A DNA stretch of 64,000 bases from NCBI GenBank assembly GCA_012656075.1, contig JAAKBF010000247.1, forward strand, positions 372,001 through 436,000, written 5' to 3'. The notes under the pieces were generated by a model. It ran no database searches. It saw nothing but the letters and a program-made list of their open reading frames with translations, and had not been told where the DNA came from. This document shows, in pieces, positions 11,639-23,840 of this stretch. How positions within the stretch are numbered: position 1 is the stretch's first letter; each line of letters opens with the position of its first letter. This stretch comes from Phytophthora hibernalis (lineage: Eukaryota > Oomycota > Peronosporomycetes > Peronosporales > Peronosporaceae). A program made the translations under genes and the position numbers.

Positions 11639-12510
11639 ATGAAAGGCCTGAACCTCGGCGGCGTGGCGGAGTTCTGCCGCGTGCTGGTGCGCCAACCGCA
11701 GCTTCTACTGCCTCAGATCTCGGTGAAAGGTGAGCTCCAACGTCTTGTCTTTCGATGTATGTGAATTTTTCAGGAATGCAGTCACTGTGTATTGCACAAT
11801 TCTAATGGTAAATTTATCTCTGTTTCTGCTTCAGATGTGACGGAAGTGCCATTCCAAGCGCTCAGAGACCGCGGATTCCGGGGCGTTATCTTTGACAAGG
11901 ATAACACATTGACGGCACCTCATAAACTGAAGATTGCGCCGCATCTGGAGGCCTCTTTGGCCGAATGTCGTCGAGTTTTTGGGGACTCGGGCGTCGTCAT
12001 CTTCTCCAATTCGGCTGGTTCGACCGATGACAAGGACGGTGTGGACGCCCAGAAGATAGAGGAAGGACTGCATGTGGTTGTGCTGCGTCACAATCAAAAG
12101 GTACTGGTGGGGAGGGTTTTCAAAGAGATGAATGGTGGCTGAGCTTGATGTTGTGGACTTTCAGAAACCTGGGGGCATTGCCTTTGTGAAGAAGCACTTT
12201 GGTGAAGTAGACCCAGAGACGCTTGTCGTGATTGGAGATCGATATTCGACGGATGTGCTTTTCGGCAATATCAACGGTTCGGTTTTGAATTGCTGTTATT
12301 TGAAACAGAGAAGGTTTGCCATTGACCTCGTGGTGTTGTGCAGGACTCCTTACTATTAGGACGGAGCAATTTACTCCTGAGAGTGAAAGTGTTGTGAATC
12401 GACAGCTGCAACGCATCGAGAAGGCAGCTGTGCGGATGTTGCTGCGCTCTGGAGTGAAGGCGCCAACACATCCACTTTGGGATAGCGTTGACGTCGACAA
12501 CAAGGAGTGA
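11639..12510 (+). CDS. GEP4: Mitochondrial phosphatidylglycerophosphatase, GEP4/YqeG type
   Basis: Four exons (11639-11729, 11835-12100, 12165-12276, 12344-12510) join in phase to give about 211 residues. The HAD catalytic motif I is VIFDKDNTL (nucleophile and acid/base aspartates), motif II is VVIFSNSAG, the conserved Lys is in KKPGGI, and motif III is VVIGDRYSTDVLFGN. This is the YqeG/GEP4 family, which dephosphorylates phosphatidylglycerophosphate to phosphatidylglycerol on the matrix side of the inner mitochondrial membrane, a step of cardiolipin synthesis. Length and motif order are normal for the family. All frames are intact. Confidence 0.88.
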
Positions 12511-12636
12511 AGTCTCAAGTATTCACGGTTTGAAGGGAAGGCCGTTTATGAATGATTGGAGTACATGTAGAGTGTTTCGATCAAAGCAGTTATCCAAGAG
12601 TACTCGTACAAAATAACATGTACAGTATTTGGCAGG

Positions 12637-13129
12637 CTACCCCGTGGTTGATGTCGACATTTTGACCGATTCAGGGTCTACTTCGAGCGCACCAATCTCC
12701 AGTTCCTGAAGTTTTCGCTGTTCATCCTCCAGAAGTTGCTCGAGACGAAGTTGACGCCGCTGTTGCTTTTCAAGACGACGTTGTTGCCTTTCCTCCTCTT
12801 CGCGTTCTTGAGCGTCAAGAATCCATTGGTATTTGGACTGGGTGAGCCCGAGAAAGTTTGCGAGCACCTCACCAGCAAAGTCCATACCGTCGAACGTCTT
12901 GGCACCTGACCAGCAGATCCAATCCCAAACGATTCGGGGCACTTCCGAGTAAAGAGAAGTTTTTTCCGAGTCTGAAGATGAGTTGTTGTCTGCTGTCTCA
13001 TCAATCGGCTCCACCTCCTTCTCCAGCTTGAAGCTAGGTTCATTATTTGCCTGAACTTTTCGTGAGCTGTCATGTTGATTCTGCTTTTGAGTTATGAGTA
13101 CGGTCGCTCGTCCGTGGTGGATTCTCCAT
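12637..13129 (-). CDS. FAM177-like protein
   Basis: The conserved core VPRIVWDWICWSGAKTFDGM and the following GEVLANFLGLTQSKYQWIL match the FAM177 family signature (Trp-rich segment, then FLGLTQ-KYQ). A Glu/Arg/Gln-rich coiled coil follows (EREEEERQQRRLEKQQ) and ends at about residue 160. Family members are small proteins reported at the Golgi in animals; function here is unknown. The start is uncertain. The core frame has no ATG upstream of the core, and the ATG at 13129 (MENPPRTSD) is in another frame, so a small intron or a lost base near 13,060-13,120 is needed. The gene converges with the PGP phosphatase gene. Confidence 0.6.
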
Positions 13130-13523
13130 GGGACTAGGACCGAAATTGAGATCTTGCACCAAAACCGACAGGACCTTGAAACCAAACCACAACGGTTGCT
13201 GGGTTGGATTTTGGATAACGGTCGGTGGGGTTACTTGGTAGCAGTTTTCAAGGAATTGACAACTGTCAACTTGACAACGCATTGCCTTCGTGCGATGCAA
13301 CACTGTAGCTGAAAGTAAAGTTTCTTTCTTGGTGTTTATACCAGGATCACATAAATTGCGAGCACTTGCCACATCTTAGAAGGAAAAATGTTACCTTGAT
13401 AAACTGCTTCTACCGCTCTGCTAGCTCAGGTCACGCCACGACACACGCTCGAAAATGTTGATGTAGGTTCGTAATAAATAGCTGTAGCGCTTCCATAGCG
13501 AAGATTACCATCTTGCTGCCACT

Positions 13524-14929
13524 TCACATGATGGAGCACATCTCTCCGTTGCGCTCGCTGCAGATTGATGCACTGCTTGTGGTACTGATAGAGTCGGAAG
13601 AGCTAACAAACTCGTTCAGATTCTTCATCGCTACCGCCACGTTGCTCATGAAGTACGGTCGCCAAACCTTCCGGTACATGAACTTGGCTGAGAAAGGCAG
13701 CATGCTCTGAATGCTGCGCTGTTCGATTTCTCCTCCCCAGATCTTGCTCCGTTCAACGATCCACGGCACCACGACACGTTTGACTCGAATGGCGCGGAAC
13801 ACGCGCGGCATAATGTGGTTCTGGAATGCACGCTCAGTGAATGCAGCGTTCATCGCTGGGTGCAACGTCGCTTCTTCCATATTGAGCGCCATATGAAGCG
13901 TTCGGTTAAGCTGCCGAATTTCTGTCTGCAAAACCTGAAGTCGCAGCAACCAGGACGACGCACTGCAGGCTCCACTAACACACAGCGCACGCTCCAGCTG
14001 CTGGATTTGCGTCAGCATTTGAGAAATATCCTGGTACACAGTCAGAATCTGCTGTTTAGTCGACACGGGTAAATTCAACAGTGGCAACAACACAGTCGAC
14101 TTGACGTCATGTTGGCACTGCAAATACTCGACGAAGTACGTTTTAAACCAGAGGAAGAACTCGGCCACATGTGTTTCCAGTGCTAAAGTGTTCGAAGCTT
14201 CGGGTTTGGACTGACTTTGAGATTGCTCCAAGAACCGATCCATGACAAAAAGTGCATGGCGAATAGGTTCATGGATCCCCAACAGAAACCTGGCACTCCA
14301 GCCGCGATCCTGCTGCTCCGAAAACACGGTGCTAAAAATGATGCTTCCGTTGTGCGAAGACGGAGGGGAGACGGGTTCGTTGCGCAAATTGCGCTCCTTC
14401 CTGTTCGTCTTGGACGTCTTTTCGTGGTGGGCAGCACAATTTCGGGCGTATTTGCACGCTTCAGCTGTCCTGGTCGGTGGTTCATCATTAAACACTCTAA
14501 ACTGACGTCGTCGTCGCTGTCTTCGCAACTGAGTTCTGTGATCCTGTCTGCACGACTGCAAATTGGAGACATGATTTCTTCCGGTTCGGTATTTGCAGTG
14601 GATGGGCCTTGTTCGCTGCTGAGAGAAGACACTTCCGAATCTGGTTCTAGACCTAGTGCAAAACTGCGGTCGTCCCAAATGTTCACGCGTCGCACCTGCT
14701 TCGAGTCTTCGCCGTAGTCAGCTCGGAAGTCTGACATAGTCGTGACAACGTGTGCAACTTGTGCAATGTCAACGAGGGGTCCTGTAACAACGCGCTTCTT
14801 GAATTTGCGCGACCTTGCAGAGGCTGGCGAACTGTTGAATCTGGAGGAGCGCGCGCGACGTCGTTGCGCAACGTCTTCGTCCTCCGAAGGGCCCCAAATG
14901 TTGCGGTAGAATTCGCAGGGCAACGCCAT
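13524..14929 (-). CDS. Hemerythrin-like domain protein
   Basis: The N-terminal part (from MALPCEFYRNIWGPSEDED) is disordered, with Arg/Ser and acidic stretches. The C-terminal 270 residues form a predicted four-helix bundle with iron-ligand-type residues: LGIHEPIRHALFVMDRF, ETHVAEFFLWFKTYF, QCQHDVKSTVLLPLL, EEATLHPAMNAAFTE and FQNHIMPRVF. This spacing of His and Glu fits the hemerythrin/HHE cation-binding family, which binds oxygen or senses iron and redox state. Two frames are needed; the change falls between about 14,340 and 14,420 and behaves as one missing base. The start could also be the in-frame ATG at 15031; 14929 has a better ATG context. Iron binding is inferred from the pattern only. 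Confidence 0.62.
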
Positions 14930-15341
14930 TTTGTGCTTCACCTTGGCTCGGTCGTGCAACGCCACGCTCTGGTACGAACTGGCCACGTTTGCACCGCATT
15001 TGCTGTGGTAAAAGGAGATGGAAAGCGGCATCGTTGGATGATTTTGCGGTTCGCGAAAATGTTTTTTGCAGGTGGTTCGCTGAGTTGCAAGTTGCACTTT
15101 TGCGTGCCTGTTGGCGAAGTGGCGCCAATTGCCGAGTGACAAGGTGGTTTATCTTGGGTGACTGGAGCTGGGATGGTACCGTACCAAGCGAAGAGACTTT
15201 GAGTCCTCGCCGGTGAGAGACGGAGCGAATTGGTTGGTGCGTTGCAGTTGCTGACAGTGTGCTCAGTTTCGTTGACTGCTTCGCACTCTTGTGGTCGACA
15301 GCAGGAAACGACGAAAACTTCTTCGACTCAAGTGAAACGAA

Positions 15342-15981
15342 ATGTGCGATTCCGACTGGGTCGAGAGCAAGTTGGAGAATGGACTGCGCCTAAAGGCAGA
15401 GGAGCGGCTCAGAGGCTACACCTCGACCACTAAAGTTCGACTTGCCCCTTTCACTTTGCAGATGGCTTCCGACCTAACATACCAACCCGCAACTGGGCTG
15501 AACGCATTAGCTACAACCAGCCCCAAGAGCGCTGTTAAAGGTTTTATATGTATTAATACATGTATGGATAACTGCGCCTTGCAAATCCAAGCGGCCAGCC
15601 CTAAGCTTACCAAATGGCAGAGCAAGCAACGTGTGACCGTCTCTCCCAGTTGTACAACGCTGGCTCGGCATCCTGCAGGACTGAAGTGGGCTTCATTGCG
15701 CCTAAACCCAGCGAGTATTACTGCAGCGCCAAGAGCTGGTACAAGTAGACATTGCCAGTGAGATGCGCGACTGGGTTCTACGATCGGCGAGTTCAACATC
15801 GAATTTCCAGCCGAACCGTAGAACGTGGCTAAGATTTTCTAATTCGGCGTCATTTCAGACCTTCGATGCGGATCCTTTCGGGGCCCATCCGTGTATGTCA
15901 AAGACTGATTGCCGATATCAGACCCAGCGAAGCCAGCGGAATTTTGTCGACTTGCCCTGGGTTGACGCCAGTAGCAGTTAG
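15342..15981 (+). other. Possible broken coding region, unrecognised
   Basis: Three plus-strand frames read in turn give protein-like text: 15342 to about 15,600, then about 15,608-15,747 (with AEQATCDRLSQLYNAG and SEYYCSAKSWYK, several Cys), then about 15,748-15,981. Each change is of the one-missing-base kind seen in neighbouring genes. I recognise no family and see no signal peptide or clear splice sites. It could be a real small cysteine-containing protein or chance. The rest of 14,930-16,519 shows nothing I can support, although a 224-codon minus-strand frame covers 15,839-16,513. Confidence 0.25.
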
Positions 15982-16519
15982 AGGAAAGGTTAAACCTGTC
16001 AGTCATGGCAGCTGGTGTTGCCAGCCGATGACTGTGAGACTCACGGTGAGCGACCCGCTCAGTAAGAGTCTCACCACCGACGGCTCCGTTCCTCGAGTTG
16101 GAAGGCCCTGTTATTACTGCGGAAATGTCCTCATTGCCGCCTTGTCCACCGTTAGCTATTGCAAAGCTGCAATGTGTAGGCGAGCGAGCGACCAAGCCGT
16201 GCCGCTTAACGCGGTTGGTATTAATAACAAGTCCCGTGCTCGTGACCAAGTTGCCTTCAACTTGTGAAAGCTTCAAGACGAGGCACAAATTTTTCGCAGA
16301 GCCGATTGATGTTGCCGTTTGCCCATCCTCTGCAAACCCGACTCGTGTTTCGGTGGCTACCGGTACTTGCCACTGGCAAGTGCAAGATGTGGCAACTTGT
16401 GGTGGACCACGAAAAATGGTGTTTGTACAGAGGCTACTGGTTGCGTCGTCTTGATCAAAGTTAAGCTGCAGCCTGCTAAACTTGTTTGAATCGCTGTCGA
16501 TCTGGTTCCTCACGTAAAA

Positions 16520-19500
16520 CTATTCGCTCGTATCAATTACCATATATTGTTCGTGTTGTCCACGCCTACAGTACCTACTCATCCGTGGAGACGTCGCTGT
16601 CCGAGTCGGCGTCCATGTGCGGCGAAATCGTGTGGGAGTGCCGTTCGCCTTTGGGCGAGATTTATTCCGCGGCATACTCAAGCGGTTCTTCTTCGGCTTC
16701 TTGCGCTTCGGCATAGAAACTGACTCATCATCGCCAGCACCAACGCTGTCCGGCTTACCGTTGTTCACCTTCTTTGACGTTACTTTTGCAGTCTTCGTAG
16801 CAGAATCCTTCGAACTGGTCGACTTGGCCTTGGACGCCGGCTTCTTCGATGCCGACTTCGCCTTGGTAGCGGGTACGTGAGTAGGTGTCTGCGGTTTTGC
16901 TGCAGCCGAGCCATCGCAGACACTGCAGACCCACATTTTTCCTTTACGGGCCGCGTGGCGCTCGGACATCTGAACGCACTTTGGGTGAAACTTGGTACTG
17001 CACGACGAGCATACCAGTGTGAGCGCTGGGTCCTGCTCATCGTTGGCATCACACACGCATACACGCGTCGGTTCCTTCCGCGCAGCAGCATGCGGTTTGC
17101 AGTACAATGCGTACGTAGTACCGTCGATCTCGCCGCCACTCTCTACGGCACAACGCAGGTGATAATTGCGCCGGCATTTGGCCACGACGCACCCCACGGT
17201 AGCACCAAACTTGTGGCAGCTGGTACACTTGAGCTGTCGCCCGCGCTTAATAGCCTTGGGCAAGTTCATGATGAGACCATCAGCTTTCACGTACACCTCA
17301 GGCGAGTGCACAGCACAGTTCAAGTGCACATACACGGACTCGCTGGGCTTGTCAGCATATTTCAAACGAACAGGGGCCTCGATGAAAGGTCCCTCGAGAG
17401 CCATATCCGCAGTTGCCGCACCCGTCGAGTCACTTGCTCCGTTCTTGGCAGACGACGGAGGTGGCAACGAGCTTTGGCCAGCAGCACCCCTCCCATAACT
17501 TTCCCGCGGTGGCATAGCGCACAAATCTTGGACTGTGTAGGCTTAGACTTGCCTGGTGCATCCGATGTAGACGATTTGCTTTTCTTGGCCCCTTTCGGGG
17601 ATGATGCACGCTTGCGCTTGCCATTCGACGTCTCATCTTCCTCGTCCAGTGGGATCTCCTGAGGAATTTCTAATCGACGCTGGGCAGCTGCCGCAGCGAG
17701 TGCCGCACCAACGCGCTGTGTTGGTCCAGACCCATTCCCGTTTCCAGCGGCAGCCAGGGGCGGCTTCTTTCCGTCTAAATGGTTAGCACAAATCATCAAA
17801 TTCGTCGATAGCCGAATAAACTTGTCTGACGATGGAATGCAATCTGGGTGGAAGGCTTGTGAGCAGTGGATGCAGCTCACAACAGCCACATTGTCGTCAC
17901 TTGTCTTCTTGCTCTTGGCAGCATTTTTCTTCTGCGAGCAGGCATGGCAAAAATGACTCGGGCAACGGAATCGCTTCTTGCCCACCCACTCCACACGCGA
18001 ATTCTTTGCTAGGCAACCCTTATGGTAAAACCTACCGCATTTGGCTACTGAGCATTGCGTAACTCCAAACTCGACGCCCATTTCACCGACTTGCTTACAA
18101 ATTAGGCACATGTGACGTCCCTCAGCACAATCTGGGCACAGCCATTGCTCGTCGTTCGGCTCGTCTTTCATACCTACACACTCGAGATGGAACGAGCGAT
18201 GGCACGGTCCATCGCAAAGCAAAATCAGACCACCGTCACCACAAAGAGTACACAAGTCATCGCTGTCGTTAATAGCACCAGCTTGGAAAAGAGCAGTCGG
18301 GGGCTTCGCGTTCCCGAGAGTACCCTGGTGTTTTGGAGGGCGGCCACGAGGTCTGCTTCCTTTCTTTTTGGCATTGGTCTCACCGTAGGCTTCATCATCG
18401 CTGCCCGCTTCTGTGCTTCTCCTTTTCCGTTTCTTCTTCGGGGTATCGAACTCTTCATACTGGAACATATTCGTCCGCGACGGTTGTAGTCGACAGCTTC
18501 GCACCCGAGATTTCTCCAGCTTCGTTAAATATCCCTTGACAAGATCAATCTGTTCGTTGGAAAACTCATCTCGGCACTTCGAGCTCACAGTACTCAACAC
18601 TTGAATGGCAATGTCATATTCGTGTTGGATATCTCGACCGCCCACGCGACCATCGTCAGAATTGTTGCTTGAACCCATATCGGCGACAAGACCGGTCAGG
18701 GCAATATCCAAATTGCTGATAAATTTGATCTTTGACTGGCGAGAATTCAGGGCACTACCATCTTCCAGTTTCAGACTTAGCATCTCTACCGACACAGCCC
18801 CGGGAAGAACCTTCTCCCAGAAGTTCGGGTCATCAACAGAAAGCTCCCCAGTCGATCCCTCAGCAACAAAGGACGAACGATCTACCGCCATGCCGCCGAG
18901 TGACTTTCGCTTTCGCGACTCTATTGACGACCTCTTGTGTCTTGGCGACACCATTCCAGTCGTATCGCCGTCGGTACCCTTTGACGCGCCTCCTACCACC
19001 ATGACACGCGCATTTTCTTTCAAAATGGTTTCAATGTCACGGTCAGCAAACTCTTTAGATGCAGTATCGTCCTCCTCCATCAGCGCGTACGCTCCGCGCT
19101 TTAACAACTCTACGAGCTGATCTGCTGACGGCTTCGCAATCTGGGAACTCTCACTGAAGGATGCCGTACCCAGTACCGCATGTTCCAGTCCAAGCTTTTG
19201 CGACGCGCGATCAAACATTTCGCTTTCGTAAGTGTTGCGGGTCACCAAACGATAGATTTGTACACTCTTTTTCTGACCGATACGGTGGCAACGTGATTGA
19301 GCCTGCAAGTCATTCATCGGGTTCCAATCACTGTCGAAGATAATCACTGTGTCTGCTGCAATGAGATTGATGCCAACTCCACCAGCTTTCGTGCTCAGCA
19401 AAAACACAAAAGATTTTGAGTGTGGTCGAGAAAAGCGGTCGATCGCGCTCTGACGCACGCTCCCGCTGGTAGAGCCGTCCAAACGCTCGTAAACAAACGA

Positions 19501-22500
19501 GTTCGCTTCACAATAGCGCTCCAGCAAGTCTAACTGTTTCAGGAACTGGCTGAAAATCAAAATCTTGTGGCCATCTCGCTTCAACTTGGGCATCAATTTC
19601 GACACAAGCACCATTTTCCCCGAGCACTCAATTGTCTTTTCCATCACTTGCGCTGATGTAGGACGGTCACCAAGTTCTTCCAGTTCTCGTTCCTCGACGC
19701 CCTTAATGAGGAACGGGTGATTGCAGCACTTGCGCAATTGAAGTTGGATGTTGTTTAGCGTGGGTAAGCCATTCTTGGTGCCACGATACAGGAAGCTCTT
19801 ATTCTTGTCGTAGATTGCTCTGTAGTACTGCTTCTGCAGAGTCGTCAGCTCCACGGAGATAATCGTTTCTTCCTTGGGTGGAATGCTTTTCTCGACATCT
19901 TCCTTGACGCGTCTCAAAATGTATGGAGCCAATAACTGCTGAAGTTCGACGACTTGCTCCTGTGAATGCAGCGTACCGAAGTTCGCGTTAAATTCTTCTA
20001 GGCTTGCGAATTTAACCGGCTCCAGGTAGTTCAGCAAAACCCAGAGTTCCTGTGTGTTGTTTTGCAAAGGTGTACCCGTCAGCAAAACCTTACGATCGAC
20101 ATGAAGCACGCGCATCATCTTCAGCACCCGTGATCCAGCACTTTTCAATCGGTGTGCCTCATCTACCACCACCAAACGCCAATGAATGTGCTCAAACTCT
20201 TCGAAATCCGCTAAAACGGTCTCAAACGTCGTCAGCAGAATGTGGAACTTGAAGATTGAATTGCCCAAGCCCGGATAGTACCATTCCTGATCACGGATAA
20301 CTGCCCGCATGTCTTTAGCAGTAAACTTGGTCGTGCGATCTCCAATGTCGTGGTACACACATACATTAAGATCGGTCCAGCTTTCAATTTCACGGCGCCA
20401 GTGTTGAATCGTAGAGAGAGGCACGACGATCAAATATGGCCCACGAACCGACTCCTCCGACTTCATGTGCTCAATAAGTGACACAATTTGAACTGTTTTA
20501 CCCAGCCCCATCTCGTCAGCTAAGATGCACGATCGCTGAGCTTTGATAGATGAAACCATCCAGTTCAAGCCTTCCACCTGATAAGAACGCAACGTTCGGC
20601 CACCTTTGTATGTAGGTGACTGTTCGTACGGCACGAACTCATTCGAGTCTCCATGGTTATTAGTGCCTGCGCGCTTGCCGTGTGATCCTCCAGTTGACGA
20701 GCTGCTACGCTCCGGGAGGAAGCTAGCGAAGTGCTCGTGCGGATCAATACTGTTGTCGACGACACCCGCATAGAGATGTTGCATGGGACCGCTCGGTGCA
20801 ATGTAGTTGGAATGCTGCATCAACGTCTGCGTTGAAGCTGCTGATGCCACTCCTGGCTCTGCAATTCCAACTTTGAGCACCCGCTTATACTTGTTGTAGC
20901 TGTAGTTTGCGTATTTGGAGCTTTGTGACACAGGGTCATCAGGAACTTCTTCTACCCGAGTCATCGTTACTTGCTTTGCTTGGCAGTACGGGGGTATGTG
21001 AATGCCGGTCGAGGGAATGGAAATGGAAGAGAATGTTGGCGGGGACCCACTAATTAACCCGACGACATCCTTAAACGAAAGGCCGACCACCGAGATGTTG
21101 TTCACAGCAACGAGCACGTCATTGACCAAGATGGCACCCGACGCTTGTGCAGGACCGATCATGCCATTTGCCAGCATTTGGAACCCCAAAACCGAAACAC
21201 TGTTGGCGCTGTTGATACCAAGACGCATACCAAGACCAAAGGGCGACCGGCCTAGGATAACGCAGTACTCTGTGAAGGCTGTAAGCGCACCAAAAGCTGT
21301 CGCTGGGTAAGTAGAGTCATATCTTACTTCAGCACTGACGGTTTCCAGCTTGGTTGGGTATCCAAGAGCCACGTGTTCTACCATTGAGCTGAGCATTTCA
21401 CCAACCTCTTCATCTGCTTTCTTTTTGTGGCCTCCAGCCTCATCGTCTTCGTTGTCATCATTATCCAGGGTAAGAATACCTGGGTAAAGAGCAGGTCGGC
21501 TCTCATATTCCATTACAGCATCAAAGTCAGCATCATCATCAGATGATTCCCCATCTCCATCAGAGTAATCCTCATCATCATCATCCTTGGCCGTCTTGGG
21601 TTTCTTCAGGTACTGCTTCGTGGTCACATACGCGTTTGTATAAACGCCGCACTGTTTAAGCACATCTTTGTCGGGCGTGTGGTTGTTCAACAAACAGTGA
21701 AATGCAAAAGTTGCGCCTTCACTTGCTCCGCCATGTGTAGCTTTTGATATGCCCCACTTCCGTATACCCCTCCTGCAGCTTTAATACTGCGGCTGCAATC
21801 GCCATCATGTCCAAATCCCAAAGTGCAAAAGCGATCTTTGTCACAGCACTTCTTCCCATTTGTGCTACTTGCTAATGCATACTGGTGTCGTTTAGCGCAG
21901 CACGGCAATTGGCACGTGGACTCACGAATCTCTTTTGCACTAGGCACGCGGCTGAACTTGAAATACCGCTGGATCTGTTCATCGTCACCAATATCCTCCG
22001 GGCGCTCCCACGTAGAAAATCGAACCGAAAGGCCAACCCACTTGACCAGGAAAATGTTGCAGCTCGATCTTTCGCGCTGATTGAATCCAAGCCCTTTGAT
22101 CCGATGCCTCCTTTAGGACTGCGTTTTGACGTTTTCTTGTTAAATTTACCATCTCCACCGGTAAGCTCCATAATAATGTTCGGGATATGCACCGTTGCCG
22201 TTGTCTCGTCTTTTTGGGCACCTTTGGGGGTTTCAAGACCTGTAGCATTATCTAGTGAGACCGTCTCAATGGATTTTGACTGGTTTTGAGCTACGTTTTG
22301 CGTCGCTTTGTCCATTTTCTCGATAAATTTTGTGCGCGCTCGACAGTATCCACAAAACCACTCCCCATCGGGCAACTCGGTGATTTTAGGAGTGGCACAA
22401 TGCATGTGAACCTCAGCATCACATCGATCACAGAGCAAGAGCTCCTCGCTGTGATCATTATTTCCGCACACGCAACAACCAGTTTGCCAGGGTGCCCACT

Positions 22501-23840
22501 TGTCGTAAAAATCTTCAGCTTCTGCGCGAAATTGTCTCTGCAACTGTTGGTCTTTCTGAGAGTCTCCCGTAGGTGGAAGTTTTAGCCACGCCGACGGCGA
22601 CAGAACCCAATCGTACAACCACTTCTCAAAGCATCGCAGCAGTACGTCTGCAATTCGCCAGATATCGGATCCCTCTGCATTGTACTTTTTGCAGTTGTGG
22701 AACACCAGCCGTACATCTGAGGCAAACAATGACAAGGCCGATGGTCCAACGTAGTAACTTTCCCGACCAATTCGCGTGAGAATAGTTCCAAGGTCCATAG
22801 GATTCGTGATGAAATTGAGGTAGTCGGGATCTCTTCGACATCTACAGGGTTCTTGAAGATGTCGCCACCAGGTTCTTTCGTCAGCTTCGTCGCGATTCCC
22901 ATCATGCGCTCCGGCAGGACGTCAGCATTGTCCATCAGTAGGTAGTCTGTCACGCGTGGGAATTTCGGCACGTAGGGCAATTGGCTTCGGCGCTTTTCAA
23001 TCTGCTCGTCCAAGTGGTCCGCAGGGTCCACTTTGTGGTTCAAGATCTTCTCTACTGTTAGTTTATTCGCCTCCAGGTCATCTACTTCATCAAGTGGTTG
23101 GTACCCGTCGCGCCTCAATTTCCGATCGTACACGTGAACACGATGAAACTTTTGGTATCCCTCCGGAATGAAGAGTTCCACCTCATCGAACGTAAGCCAG
23201 TACAGATGCAAGTACGATCGGCCAAGGAACTTGCACAAGTATTCAACCAGCCCAGAAGACTCATTCGTGCGTCGTCCCACAATCTGGTCCAGTTGCGGAT
23301 ACCCCACATCCTACAAACAAAGCACAGTATTAATCAGTAACTTCAACTTGCACCACCATTAACAGCGTAGACGCCACGTACTGCTCGCAGCTGATAATCC
23401 AGTTGCTGTGCGCGCTTCTTCTTGTCGGCGATCGCGGCCTCCTCCCCCTCCGAGACGTCGTCCTCCTCCACGTATTTCACCTTCTTCGCGCGGCGTTTAC
23501 GACGCCCACTGTCTTCCTTCTTCACCTGTTCTTTATCTTGGCTCTCGGCCGTAACCACGTCCTTCGTCGCATCAGTTGCAGAGCGAACAGGACTTGCTTC
23601 AGGCTCGGCGACCTCGATCTTCTGTTCTACAACTGCAACTGGGGCCGGAGAAACCACGGGGACTGGCTGCAACTGGCTGCCAGCTGGAGCCAAGACTGTC
23701 AACACAATTAATCCACTGTTAGAGCGATTGGATCCTCTATTGCTTGAAAATCAAGCTAAAACGAGGCAGGAAGCGCTGCGAAAGGCCTCTGCCACTCGTT
23801 TCTCTCGGAACGTACGGGACTCGGGGGTGCTGCTGTCCAT
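16520..23840 (-). CDS. Giant CHD-class chromatin remodeller (chromo-bromo-PHD-chromo-PDZ-SNF2-PHD-ePHD)
   Basis: A short first exon (23840-23816) splices by a GTACGT donor to exon 2 (23695-23382) and then to a long exon from 23310. About 2,350 residues follow. Domains in order are: chromodomain 1 (EYLCKFLGRSYLHLYWLTFD); a complete bromodomain (PMDLGTIL, HNCKKYN with the acetyl-lysine Asn); a PHD finger (CCVCGNNDHSEELLLCDRCD); chromodomain 2 (NIFLVKWVGLSVRFSTWERP); an acidic stretch; a PDZ-like domain (ILGRSPFGLGMRLG); a SNF2 ATPase (DEMGLGKTVQIV, DEAHRL, SRCHRIGQKK); a PHD (CTLCGDGGLILLCDGPC); a further Cys/His module; an extended PHD and a last PHD. It should slide or evict nucleosomes at acetylated, methylated chromatin. 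One-base frame breaks lie at 22826-22828, about 22,100, 21700-21702 and 17503-17505. Confidence 0.85.

Noticed and set aside
18605..19120. 171-codon plus-strand frame inside the remodeller
   Set aside because: Antisense to the conserved SNF2 region; no domain.
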